In this document: positions 1 through 7,901 of the stretch, piece by piece
How positions within the stretch are numbered: the first letter of the stretch is position 1
Layout of the letters: each line of letters begins with the position of its first letter
NCBI RefSeq assembly: GCF_000017505.1
Contig: NC_009675.1
Coordinates: forward strand, 4,530,501-4,594,500
Length of the DNA stretch: 64,000 bases
From: Anaeromyxobacter sp. Fw109-5
Lineage (GTDB): Bacteria > Myxococcota > Myxococcia > Myxococcales > Anaeromyxobacteraceae
Direction: 5' to 3'
Notes under the pieces: generated by a model
The model's database searches: none
Told to the model about the DNA's origin: nothing
What the model saw: only the letters and a program-made list of their open reading frames with translations
Translations under genes and position numbers: made by a program

Positions 1-987
1 CGCCTCGGGACGCGCCGGATCTCGGCCCTCGCGTACCCCATGCTCGGCGTCACCTTCCTCACGCTGCTGCTCGTGCCCCTCGTCGGGAAGAGCGCGGGCG
101 GCGCGCAGCGCTGGATCCCGCTCGGCCCGGTGCAGTTCCAGCCCGCCGAGGCGGCGAAGGTCGCGCTCGTGCTCTACCTCGCCCGCTCGCTCGCGCGGAA
201 GCAGGAGAAGGTACGGGTCTTCTCCATCGGCCTCCTGCCGCACCTGCTCGTGACCGGCGCGCTCGTCGTGCTGTGCCTGTGGCAGAGCGATCTCGGCACC
301 GGCGTCATCCTGTTCCTCGTGCTGTTCGCGATGCTGTTCGCGGCGGGCGCGCGCGTCTCCTACCTCCTCGGCGCCGGGCTCCTCGCGCTGCCGATCGCCT
401 GGCACCTCGTGAAGTCCACGCCGTACCGGTACGAGCGCGTGATGGCGTTCCTGGACCCCGAGCGCTACCGCTCCGGCGCCGGGTTCCAGCTGTGGGAGTC
501 GCTGCTCGGCACCGCGCACGGGGGCTGGCTCGGCCAGGGGCTCGGCCAGGGGAAGGGGAAGCTCTTCTACCTGCCGGCGGCCCACACCGACTTCATCGCG
601 GCGGTGATCGCGGAGGAGACCGGGCTGCTCGGCATCCTGCTGCTCGTGGGGCTCTACGCCGTCGTGGTCTGGCGCGGGGTGCGGGCCGCGCTGAACGCCT
701 CGGAGCCGTTCGGCTGCTACGCCGCGCTCGGCGTGACCTCGCTCGTCGGGGCGCAGGCCCTCGTGAACCTGGCGGTCGTCTTCGGCCTGCTCCCGACGAA
801 GGGGCTCACCCTGCCCTTCGTCTCCTACGGCGGCTCGTCGCTCATGACCCTGCTCGGCGCCTCGGGCGTGCTGCTCGCGGTGAGCGGCGAGCGTGGCGGG
901 TTCCTGCGGCGGGCGCCGTCCGCGGTGCGGGTCGGAGCGGGCGACGGGGTGCGGCTCGACAGGGGAGCGGAAGGGACGACGCCATGA
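1..987 (+). CDS. ftsW: FtsW, septal peptidoglycan glycosyltransferase (5' end outside window)
   Basis: Polytopic SEDS-family protein that polymerises lipid II at the division septum together with a class B PBP. The reading frame is already open at base 1, so the N-terminal part lies upstream. About 328 residues are visible, with long hydrophobic segments, the charged loop ending in FQPAEAAK, and the SEDS signature FVSYGGSSLM near the C-terminus. FtsW rather than RodA is favoured by its position directly before murG, murC and murB. The stop overlaps the murG start (ATGA at 984-987), so the two are probably translationally coupled. Confidence 0.93.
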   Translation, partial: RLGTRRISALAYPMLGVTFLTLLLVPLVGKSAGGAQRWIPLGPVQFQPAEAAKVALVLYLARSLARKQEKVRVFSIGLLPHLLVTGALVVLCLWQSDLGTGVILFLVLFAMLFAAGARVSYLLGAGLLALPIAWHLVKSTPYRYERVMAFLDPERYRSGAGFQLWESLLGTAHGGWLGQGLGQGKGKLFYLPAAHTDFIAAVIAEETGLLGILLLVGLYAVVVWRGVRAALNASEPFGCYAALGVTSLVGAQALVNLAVVFGLLPTKGLTLPFVSYGGSSLMTLLGASGVLLAVSGERGGFLRRAPSAVRVGAGDGVRLDRGAEGTTP

Positions 988-2129
988 GGATGCTCATCGC
1001 CGGCGGCGGCACGGGCGGGCACGTGTTCCCCGGCATCGCGCTCGCGGAGGAGGTGGTCGGGCGCCACCCGGGCAACGACGTCGTGTTCGTCGGCACCGAG
1101 CGCGGCCTGGAGGCGAAGGTCGTCCCCGCGGCCGGCTTCCCGATCGAGCTCATCGACGTGAAGGGGCTGAAGGGGAAGGGGATCCTCTCCCTCCTCCTCA
1201 ACCTGCTCCTCGTGCCCCGCGCGCTCCTGCAGTCGCACCGGATCCTCCGCAAGTGGCGGCCGGACGTGGTGGTCGGCGTGGGCGGGTACGCGAGCGGGCC
1301 GGTCGTCCTCGTGGCCTGGCTGCTCCGCATCCCCACCGCGGTGCAGGAGCAGAACGCCATCGCCGGCTTCACGAACCGCGTCCTCGGCCGGTTCGTGGAC
1401 GCCGCGTTCACGGCCTTCCCCGAGGCGGCACGCCACTTCGCCGGACGCAAGGTCTACCAGCTCGGCAACCCGATCCGCCGCACGCTCATGGAGAACTACA
1501 TGCGGCCGGAGGTGAAGCACCCGCGGCCGAGGATGCTCGTCTTCGGGGGGTCGCAGGGCGCCCACGCGCTCAACATGCGCGTCATCGAGGCGCTGCCGCA
1601 CCTCGCCGATCTGCGCGAGGCGCTCGCCGTGACGCACCAGACCGGGGCGCGCGACCGCGAGCAGGTGGAGAAGGGCTACCGCGCCTGCGGGTTCGAGCCG
1701 GACGTGCGCGAGTTCATCCACGACATGAGCGCGGCGTACGCCGGCGCGGACCTCGTGGTCTGCCGCGCCGGGGCGACCACGCTCGCCGAGCTCACCGTCT
1801 GCAAGAAGCCGGCGATCCTCGTGCCCTTCCCCGCCGCCGCCGACAACCACCAGGTGGTGAACGCGCGCAGCCTGGTGGTCGCCGGCGCCGCCGTGATGAT
1901 CGAGGAGCGCGACCTCACCGGCGAGCTGCTCGCGGCGGAGATCCGCGCCATCCTCACCCACCCGGAGCGGCGCGAGCGGATGGCGCGCGCCGCCGGCCGG
2001 CTCGGCAGCCCGCAGGCGGCGAAGGAGATCGCCGACGTCTGCGCCGAGCTGGTGCGCCGCCGCTGGGGCTCCCCCGCCGGCCAGGAGCGCCCCGGCCACG
2101 GCCCCGTTCGCCCGCCCGACCTCGCCTAG
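984..2129 (+). CDS. murG: MurG, UDP-GlcNAc:lipid I N-acetylglucosaminyltransferase
   Basis: Transfers GlcNAc to lipid I on the inner face of the cytoplasmic membrane to make lipid II. The protein of 381 residues matches the GT28 family length and opens with the glycine-rich GGTGGHVFPG motif. Further features include VGVGGYASGP, GNPIR and a C-terminal UDP-binding region with CRAGATTLAEL and PFPAAADNHQ. The ATG at 984 overlaps the ftsW stop by four bases. It sits between ftsW and murC, as in standard dcw clusters. Confidence 0.96.
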   Translation: MRMLIAGGGTGGHVFPGIALAEEVVGRHPGNDVVFVGTERGLEAKVVPAAGFPIELIDVKGLKGKGILSLLLNLLLVPRALLQSHRILRKWRPDVVVGVGGYASGPVVLVAWLLRIPTAVQEQNAIAGFTNRVLGRFVDAAFTAFPEAARHFAGRKVYQLGNPIRRTLMENYMRPEVKHPRPRMLVFGGSQGAHALNMRVIEALPHLADLREALAVTHQTGARDREQVEKGYRACGFEPDVREFIHDMSAAYAGADLVVCRAGATTLAELTVCKKPAILVPFPAAADNHQVVNARSLVVAGAAVMIEERDLTGELLAAEIRAILTHPERRERMARAAGRLGSPQAAKEIADVCAELVRRRWGSPAGQERPGHGPVRPPDLA

Positions 2130-2144
2130 CCCGGATCCGACCGC

Positions 2145-3521
2145 ATGAGCCTCTTCCGTTCCAGACCCGCCAAGATCCACTTCGTCGGCATCGGCGGCAT
2201 CGGCATGAGCGGCATCGCCGAGGTGCTGCTCAACCTGGGCTACGCCGTCTCGGGCTCCGACCTGAAGGAGTCGGAGATCACCCGCCGGCTCGCGTCGCTC
2301 GGCGGCCGCGTCCAGCGCGGCCACGCCGCGCAGCACGTGGAGCAGGTGGACGTGGTGGTCACCTCCTCCGCCGTGCGCAAGGACAACCCCGAGGTCGTGG
2401 AGGCCCGCCGGCGGAAGATCCCGATCATCCCGCGCGCCGAGATGCTCGCCGAGCTCATGCGGCTCAAGTACGGCGTCGCCATCGCGGGCTCGCACGGCAA
2501 GACCACCACCACCTCGCTCGCCGCGCACCTCCTCGCCCACGCCGGGCTCGATCCCACCGCGGTGGTGGGCGGCAAGGTGAACACCTTCGGCTCCAACGCG
2601 AAGCTCGGCCGGGGCGACTACATGGTCGTCGAGGCGGACGAGTCCGACGGCTCGTTCCTGCACATCCCGCCGACCATCGCCATCGTCACCAACATCGACC
2701 CCGAGCACCTCGACCACTGGAAGACGGAGGAGGCGCTCCGCAAGGGCTTCCTCGACTTCGTGAACCGCGTCCCCTTCTACGGCCGCGCCATCCTCTGCAT
2801 CGATCACCCGACGGTCCAGTCGCTCCTGCCCGAGGTGGAGAGCCGCTACGTCACCTACGGCGAGAGCCACCAGGCCGACTACCGCGCGGACGGCATCGAG
2901 GTCTCCGGCCACGCCGTGCGGTTCGACGCGTTCCGGCGCGACGAGCCGCTGGGTCGCTTCGAGGTGCGCCTGGTCGGACGCCACAACGCCCTGAACGCCC
3001 TCGCGGTGGTGGCGATCGCCGACGAGATGGGGGTCCCCGCGGACGTGACCCGCGAGGCCCTGGCGTCCTTCGGCGGCGTGCAGCGCCGCTTCACGGTGCG
3101 CGGCGAGGCGGGGGGCGTGACGGTGGTGGACGACTACGGCCACCACCCGGCCGAGGTGAAGGCGACGCTCCTCGGCGCGCGCGAGGCCTTCCACCGGCGC
3201 GTGGTGTGCCTGTTCCAGCCGCACCGCTACACCCGCACCCGCGACCTCCTCCCCGAGTTCGCCACCGCCTTCAACGACGCGGACGTGCTCCTCCTCACCG
3301 ACATCTACGCGGCCGGCGAGGAGCCCATCCCCGGCGCGACGAGCGAGGCGCTCGCCGAGGCCATCCGCGCCTGCGGCCATCGCGACGTGTCCCTCGTGCC
3401 GCGCCCGGAGCTCGCGCGCGCGGCGCGGCAGCGGGTCCGGCCGGGCGACATCGTCCTCACCCTCGGCGCCGGCGACATCACCGCCGCCGGCCCCGAGCTG
3501 CTCGGGCTGCTCGAGGCGTAG
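2145..3521 (+). CDS. murC: MurC, UDP-N-acetylmuramate--L-alanine ligase
   Basis: Adds L-alanine to UDP-MurNAc, the first amino acid of the stem peptide. It has 458 residues, normal for Mur ligases. Visible features are the N-terminal Rossmann-type [14 protein letters not shown], the ATP-binding P-loop [10 protein letters not shown], the [10 protein letters not shown] motif and the YGHHPAEV and QPHRYTRT motifs of the C-terminal domain. It starts 15 bp after murG and ends 2 bp before murB, so it belongs to the same transcription unit. Confidence 0.97.
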   Translation: MSLFRSRPAKIHFVGIGGIGMSGIAEVLLNLGYAVSGSDLKESEITRRLASLGGRVQRGHAAQHVEQVDVVVTSSAVRKDNPEVVEARRRKIPIIPRAEMLAELMRLKYGVAIAGSHGKTTTTSLAAHLLAHAGLDPTAVVGGKVNTFGSNAKLGRGDYMVVEADESDGSFLHIPPTIAIVTNIDPEHLDHWKTEEALRKGFLDFVNRVPFYGRAILCIDHPTVQSLLPEVESRYVTYGESHQADYRADGIEVSGHAVRFDAFRRDEPLGRFEVRLVGRHNALNALAVVAIADEMGVPADVTREALASFGGVQRRFTVRGEAGGVTVVDDYGHHPAEVKATLLGAREAFHRRVVCLFQPHRYTRTRDLLPEFATAFNDADVLLLTDIYAAGEEPIPGATSEALAEAIRACGHRDVSLVPRPELARAARQRVRPGDIVLTLGAGDITAAGPELLGLLEA

Positions 3522-3523
3522 CG

Positions 3524-4480
3524 GTGGCGGGCGCGCTCCGCGGGCCGGGCGACGCCGACTGGCGCGCCGAGATCGAGCGCCGCGTGCGCGGCGAGGTCCT
3601 GCGCGACGCGCCGCTCGCGCCGCGCACGGCGGTGCGCGTCGGCGGACCGGCGGACCTGCTGGTGCGCCCGGCCGATCCCGGCGCGCTCGCCGCGCTGCTG
3701 CGCGCCGTGCGCGAGCTCTCGGTGCCGCTCACCATCCTGGGCGGCGGCGCGAACACGCTCGTCGCCGACGCCGGCGTGCGGGGGGTCGTCCTGCGGCTGC
3801 CGCAGGGGTTCGGCGAGGAGGCGCGGGACGGGGAACGCCTCGTGCTCGGGGCCGGCGCGCCCACCAGCCGGCTCTGGGTCCGCGCTCACGCGGCGGGGCT
3901 CGTCGGGATCGAGTTCGTGGCGGGGATCCCCGGCACCCTCGGCGGCGCGGTGGCCATGAACGCGGGGACGAAGATCGGCGAGATGAAGGACGTCGTGTCC
4001 GCGGTGGAGCTCGCCACGGCCGACGGCGCGGGCTTCGTGCCCGCGGCGTCGCTCGGCTTCGCCTACCGCACCTGCCGCCTGCCCGCGGGCGCGGTGATCA
4101 CGCGCGTCCAGCTCACGCTCCGGCCCGGGGACGTCGCCGAGAGCGAGCGGATCATGCAGGCGGATCGCGACGGCCGCCGCCGCACGCAGCCCCTCGATCG
4201 GCCCACGTTCGGCTCGACCTTCACGAACCCGCCCGGCGACTTCGCCGGACGCCTCGTCGAGGCGGTGGGCCTGAAGGGGCACCGTGTCGGCGGGGCCACG
4301 TGGTCGGACGTCCACGCGAACTTCGTCTCCAACCTGGGGGGCGCGACCGCGCGCGACGTGCTCGCGCTCATGCGGCTCGCGCGGACGCGGGTGAAGCAGC
4401 GGTTCGGGATCTCGCTCGAGACGGAGGTCCGGCTCGTGGGCGAGTTCCATGCAGAGGATCTCGAGGGGCTGCGCGCGTAG
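3524..4480 (+). CDS. murB: MurB, UDP-N-acetylenolpyruvoylglucosamine reductase
   Basis: FAD enzyme that reduces UDP-GlcNAc-enolpyruvate to UDP-MurNAc with NADPH. The GTG at 3524 is chosen because it follows the murC stop by 2 bp and gives 318 residues, a typical size. Visible are the FAD-binding LGGGANTLV and GIPGTLGGAVAMNAG motifs and the GSTFTNPPG segment with the catalytic serine region. The fold looks like the shorter type II MurB. The frame is open upstream, but that part is antisense-like shadow over murG and murC. Confidence 0.95.
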   Translation: MAGALRGPGDADWRAEIERRVRGEVLRDAPLAPRTAVRVGGPADLLVRPADPGALAALLRAVRELSVPLTILGGGANTLVADAGVRGVVLRLPQGFGEEARDGERLVLGAGAPTSRLWVRAHAAGLVGIEFVAGIPGTLGGAVAMNAGTKIGEMKDVVSAVELATADGAGFVPAASLGFAYRTCRLPAGAVITRVQLTLRPGDVAESERIMQADRDGRRRTQPLDRPTFGSTFTNPPGDFAGRLVEAVGLKGHRVGGATWSDVHANFVSNLGGATARDVLALMRLARTRVKQRFGISLETEVRLVGEFHAEDLEGLRA

Positions 4481-4487
4481 ATTCGCG

Positions 4488-4510
4488 GCGCCCGATTGAA
4501 GATCGGGCGC
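4488..4510 (+). terminator. Hairpin between murB and ddl
   Basis: A perfect 9-bp stem, GCGCCCGAT paired with ATCGGGCGC around a 5-base loop, lies 8 bp after the murB stop. No T-run follows, so it may only weaken read-through or stabilise the upstream message rather than terminate. Confidence 0.35.
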
Positions 4511-4546
4511 GGAACCGGGTAACAAGGGGCGGACCAGGAGACGCAC

Positions 4547-5473
4547 ATGGGCAAGTGGACCGGCAAGAAGGTCGCGGTGCTGTACGGCGGTCGCTCCTCG
4601 GAGCGCGAGGTCTCGCTCCGCACCGGCGCGGCCTGCGCCGACGCGCTCCGCGCGAGGGGGCACGACGTCACCCTCGTGGACGTGGACGCCGAGCTCCCGG
4701 CGCGGCTGCGCGAGCTCCGCGTCGACGTGGCCTTCGTCGCGCTGCACGGCCGCTGGGGCGAGGACGGCTGCGTGCAGGGGCTCCTCGAGTGCATGGGCAT
4801 CCCCTACACCGGCTCGGGCGTCACCGCGTCCGCCATGGGCATGGACAAGACGGTCTCGAAGGCGATCTTCAAGGCGCTCGGGCTCGACGTCATCGAGTAC
4901 CGCGCCTTCCCGCCGGCGCGCGCCGCCGAGATCGACCTCCGCGACCTGCCGTTCGGCGTCCCGTGCGTCGTGAAGCCCGCGGGCGAGGGCTCCTCGGTGG
5001 GCGTCCAGATCGTGAAGGACGCGGCGCGGCTCGCCGACGCCTGCCGCGAGGCGGCGCGCTACAAGGGCGACGTCGTGGTCGAGCGCTACGTGAAGGGGAC
5101 CGAGGTGAACGTCGCGGTGCTCGAAGGGAAGGCGCTCGGCGCCATCGAGATCGCCCCCGCGAACGAGTTCTACGACTACGCCGCCAAGTACACCGCGGGG
5201 ACCACCAGGTACTACTACCCGGCGCGCATCCCCGAGGCCCACGCGAGCCGCGTCATGGCGGCGGCCGAGGCGGCACACCGCGGGCTCGGCTGCAGCGGGG
5301 TGACGCGGGTGGACTTCATCGTCGCGCCCGACGGGACGCCGTTCATCCTCGAGGTGAACACGCTGCCCGGCATGACCGCCACCTCGCTCGTGCCGAAGAT
5401 CGCGGCGGGGCTCGGCCTCGCGTTCCCCGAGCTCTGCGAGCGGATCCTCGACGGCGCGGCCCTCAAGGCGTAG
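4547..5473 (+). CDS. ddl: D-alanine--D-alanine ligase (DdlB type)
   Basis: ATP-grasp enzyme forming the D-Ala-D-Ala dipeptide for the peptidoglycan precursor. It has 308 residues, the short DdlB size. Visible motifs include YGGRSSEREVS near the N-terminus, LHGRWGEDG, the ATP-grasp GEGSSVGV loop and the C-terminal metal-binding EVNTLPGMT. The start at 4547 is preceded by AGGAGA. It is the last gene of the first dcw segment; ftsQ, which often follows ddl, is 4.7 kb further on. Confidence 0.96.
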   Translation: MGKWTGKKVAVLYGGRSSEREVSLRTGAACADALRARGHDVTLVDVDAELPARLRELRVDVAFVALHGRWGEDGCVQGLLECMGIPYTGSGVTASAMGMDKTVSKAIFKALGLDVIEYRAFPPARAAEIDLRDLPFGVPCVVKPAGEGSSVGVQIVKDAARLADACREAARYKGDVVVERYVKGTEVNVAVLEGKALGAIEIAPANEFYDYAAKYTAGTTRYYYPARIPEAHASRVMAAAEAAHRGLGCSGVTRVDFIVAPDGTPFILEVNTLPGMTATSLVPKIAAGLGLAFPELCERILDGAALKA

Positions 5474-5482
5474 GGCCCGGCC

Positions 5483-6343
5483 TCACTCCCCGCGCAGCGC
5501 CTCGGGCAGCTCGAACCGGCCCACCCAGCCGACCCGCACCTCCATCGGCGGCGCGTCGCGGTTCAGCCCCGCGTTCAGCGTCGCCTTCAGCTCGCCCGCG
5601 GGCATCGGCAGGACGCCGGTGAGGCCGAGCACGCTCGGGCGATCGGCGAAGCGCCACCCCAGGTAGCCCCGCCAGTCGAGCTCCAGGCCGAGCCCGCTGG
5701 CGCGCGTGGCGCGGAGGCCGAGGCCGTAGCCCAGGGCGTCGTCCTGGCGGTCCTGCGCGAATTGCCAGGCGAGGAACCCGACGCGCGCCAGCGCTCGCAC
5801 CTGCGTCCCGGCGAGCTCCCCCGCCTCCTTGCCGAAGAGCACGTCGATGGCGTACCCGGGCGCGTTCGTGAAGCGCCGCGACGTCAGCCCCTTGCCCGTC
5901 GTCGACTTGACCGTGAGCCTCAGCCCCACCGCGGGGAGGCGCCGCTCCCGGAACAGGAGGAAGCGTGCGCCGAACCGGATGTCCCCCGAGGTGCCGCCCG
6001 CCCGGTGGAGCGCCGCGAGCCGCTGCTGCGTCTCCGCCGACGTCCGCCAGATCTCGACCAGGATCGCGTCCAGCTCCAGCGCCGCCGTCTCGCGGAAGGG
6101 GACCATGAGCCGGACGTAGGGGGTCGCCGCGTGGTCGCGCGCCTCCAGCCCGGAGGCCTGCGCCGCGCCGCCGAGCTCGAGCTCGCCGAGCGAGCCGACG
6201 ACCGGGTCGGCGTTCGGGAGCACCGGCAGCGCGTTGTACCCCATGAGCCCGGGCACGAGCGGCCAGTCGGCCGAGCCCGGCTCCTGCGCGGCGGCCGCGG
6301 TGGCTACGAGCGTGGACGCGAGCAGGAGCGATCTACCGAGCAC
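5483..6343 (-). CDS. Secreted, probably outer-membrane protein of unknown function
   Basis: I do not recognise the family. The GTG start gives 286 residues with a clear Sec signal peptide (SLLLASTLVATAAAAQ). The rest is rich in alternating hydrophobic and polar stretches and ends in aromatic or charged strands such as MEVRVGWVGRFEL, which suggests a small beta-barrel or periplasmic protein that transports or coats something. The motif YNALPVLPNADPVVG near the N-terminus may be diagnostic. It converges on ddl (10 bp apart) and diverges from the VUT transporter. It is the left boundary of the block splitting the dcw cluster. Confidence 0.75.
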   Translation of the reverse strand: MLGRSLLLASTLVATAAAAQEPGSADWPLVPGLMGYNALPVLPNADPVVGSLGELELGGAAQASGLEARDHAATPYVRLMVPFRETAALELDAILVEIWRTSAETQQRLAALHRAGGTSGDIRFGARFLLFRERRLPAVGLRLTVKSTTGKGLTSRRFTNAPGYAIDVLFGKEAGELAGTQVRALARVGFLAWQFAQDRQDDALGYGLGLRATRASGLGLELDWRGYLGWRFADRPSVLGLTGVLPMPAGELKATLNAGLNRDAPPMEVRVGWVGRFELPEALRGE

Positions 6344-6509
6344 GACTCAAGACGTTGCGGATCGGCCGCCCGCCCGCGGGAGGCCCCCGTCGCGTCGCCG
6401 CGAGTGGATGCACCGCCGGTGGGCGCCCCCGCCGCGGACCGCGGGCCGGCCGGGGCGCGCCGGACGGGATTTCCGGCTATACCTCTGCCCCGCTTCCCCC
6501 GAAGGCACC

Positions 6510-7010
6510 GTGCGAACCGTCCTCTACGTCCTGTCGATCGTCGCGGTGAACGCCGCGTTCGTCGTGTTCCCCCCGATCAGCCCGCCGTGGGGCGGCGTGT
6601 TCTCGTTCGCGACGCTGTTCGTGGGCGCCACCTTCATCCTGCGGGACTTCGCGCAGCAGGAGATCGGCGGCAAGGTCTGGCTCGCGTCGCTCGCTGGCGC
6701 CTTCATCACGGCCGCCTTCAACCCGCGCCTCGCGCTGGTGTCCGGCGGCGCCTTCTTCGCCGCGGAGCTCGCCGACCAGCTCGTCTTCACGAAGGTGCGC
6801 GGATCGTTCCGGGCGCGCGTGGTCTGGTCGCAGCTCGCCGGGGTCGCGCTCGATACCGGCGCGTTCCTCGCCGGGATCGCGTTCGCGCTCGGCATCCCGT
6901 GGAGCTGGGCGAGCTACGCCACGATGAGCGCCGGGAAGCTCGCGGCGCTGTCCTACCTCGCGCTCGTCCGCCGCCGCACCGCGCCTCCCAGCGCGGACGC
7001 GATCGCGTGA
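6510..7010 (+). CDS. VUT family (YhhQ-like) putative queuosine-precursor transporter
   Basis: Integral membrane protein of 166 residues with five or six hydrophobic segments and the VUT-family feel of ATFILRDFAQQEIGGKVW and FNPRLALVSGGAFFAAELADQLVF. Family members such as E. coli YhhQ import preQ0/preQ1 for queuosine synthesis. The GTG at 6510 is preferred because the frame open upstream of it reads as non-protein-like basic sequence. A TATACC box lies at about 6478-6483, some 27 bp before the start. QueC, which makes preQ0, is encoded at 47770, so the cell may both make and scavenge the base. Confidence 0.72.
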   Translation: MRTVLYVLSIVAVNAAFVVFPPISPPWGGVFSFATLFVGATFILRDFAQQEIGGKVWLASLAGAFITAAFNPRLALVSGGAFFAAELADQLVFTKVRGSFRARVVWSQLAGVALDTGAFLAGIAFALGIPWSWASYATMSAGKLAALSYLALVRRRTAPPSADAIA

Positions 7011-7023
7011 CGTGGGACGGGCG

Positions 7024-7281
7024 CTACGGCGCCCGCCCGCTCTCGCCGCGCTCCAGCCGGTCGCGCAGCTCGCTCACCGCGGCGCGGTCGTCGGCCCAGA
7101 GGAGGCCGAGGTGGACCGTGCGCGGCGGAGCGCCCGCCTCGTCGACGACGTCGTAGAGCGCCTTGAGCCGCCAGCGCTCCTGCTCGCAGGCCTTCTTGAT
7201 CTCGAACCGCACGTTCTGGCCGGTGCGCCGCAGCGCCTCGACGGCGGCGGCGGCTTCCTCGGGGAGGAACACGGCGCGCAT
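7024..7281 (-). CDS. Small hypothetical protein, 85 residues
   Basis: Not recognised. The ATG at 7281 begins MRAVFLPEEAAAAVEALRRTG, and the protein continues as charged mixed helix/strand (RFEIKKACEQERWRLKALYDVV) with a C-terminal LRDRLERGE helix. There is no signal peptide or membrane segment. The frame stays open further upstream, but that sequence is Arg/Pro-rich and atypical. It converges on the VUT gene with only 13 bp between the stops. Codon use at third positions fits a real gene. Confidence 0.55.
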   Translation of the reverse strand: MRAVFLPEEAAAAVEALRRTGQNVRFEIKKACEQERWRLKALYDVVDEAGAPPRTVHLGLLWADDRAAVSELRDRLERGESGRAP

Positions 7282-7901
7282 GAGACCACGGGCCGTGGGG
7301 TCGCGCCAAGGAGGGAGCGCGGTCGCCCGGCCCCTCGGCGGGCCGGCGGGCGCGACGCTGAGACGAGGTCCCGCGCTCCGCACGCGCTCACCACGCCCGC
7401 GCCGCGGTCCCGCGCTCACGTGACGCCCGCACGCGCGCTGCTCCGCGCAATCGCCGATTGCGGGGTCGATCGTCTCCGTCAATCCTCCTCGTCACGAACC
7501 GTGAAGTTCGGTTGGGGCGTTCACTGCTCGCAAATGCGGCAACTCGCGGGCCAGGCCGGGGGCCACGGCCCGCCGTCGCGCGCGTGTCGATTTCCCGGTC
7601 GGCGTGGAGAACCCGAGTCCGCACGCCGACGTCGCCGGCGGCGCGTTTCACCCGACGTGAGTGCCGCGGTTTCGTGCGCCATGACGGCGACCGTCCGCGT
7701 GGCGCGCCGTCGCCCGAGCGGGACGATGCGCTGCGCCGATCGCAGCGCGTACCGTACGTCTCGCTTCACCCTCAGACCGTGATCGCTCTACACGGACGCT
7801 CCGTGCGGGTTCGCCGCACGAGGTCGCTCCGCGGCACGACGAGCTTCGGTGACACCTCGGCGGTCACGACGGGCAGCTCGCAGCAGAAGGAGGACCCTCG
7901 A
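7282..7901. other. 620-bp non-coding stretch upstream of the multicopper oxidase
   Basis: No convincing gene is visible on either strand; the open frames here are arginine-rich and lack family features. The region is locally less GC-rich around 7480-7545. It holds a 17-bp palindrome (7446-7462), a short inverted repeat CGAAC/GTTCG near 7496, and weak promoter-like hexamers (TTCACC with TACACG 18 bp later, ending near 7794). It should contain the control region for the oxidase at 7902 and for the divergent 85-residue gene. Confidence 0.5.
7446..7462. promoter_or_regulatory. 17-bp palindrome, possible operator
   Basis: CGCAATCG and CGATTGCG flank a single central base, giving perfect 8-bp arms. 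It lies between two divergent genes, about 165 bp from the start of the 85-residue gene and 440 bp from the multicopper oxidase. No regulator can be assigned from sequence. Confidence 0.25.

Noticed and set aside
825-5278. Long minus-strand frames across the mur genes
   Set aside because: They overlap genes with clear motifs and read as low-complexity Arg/Val/Glu text; treated as shadows.
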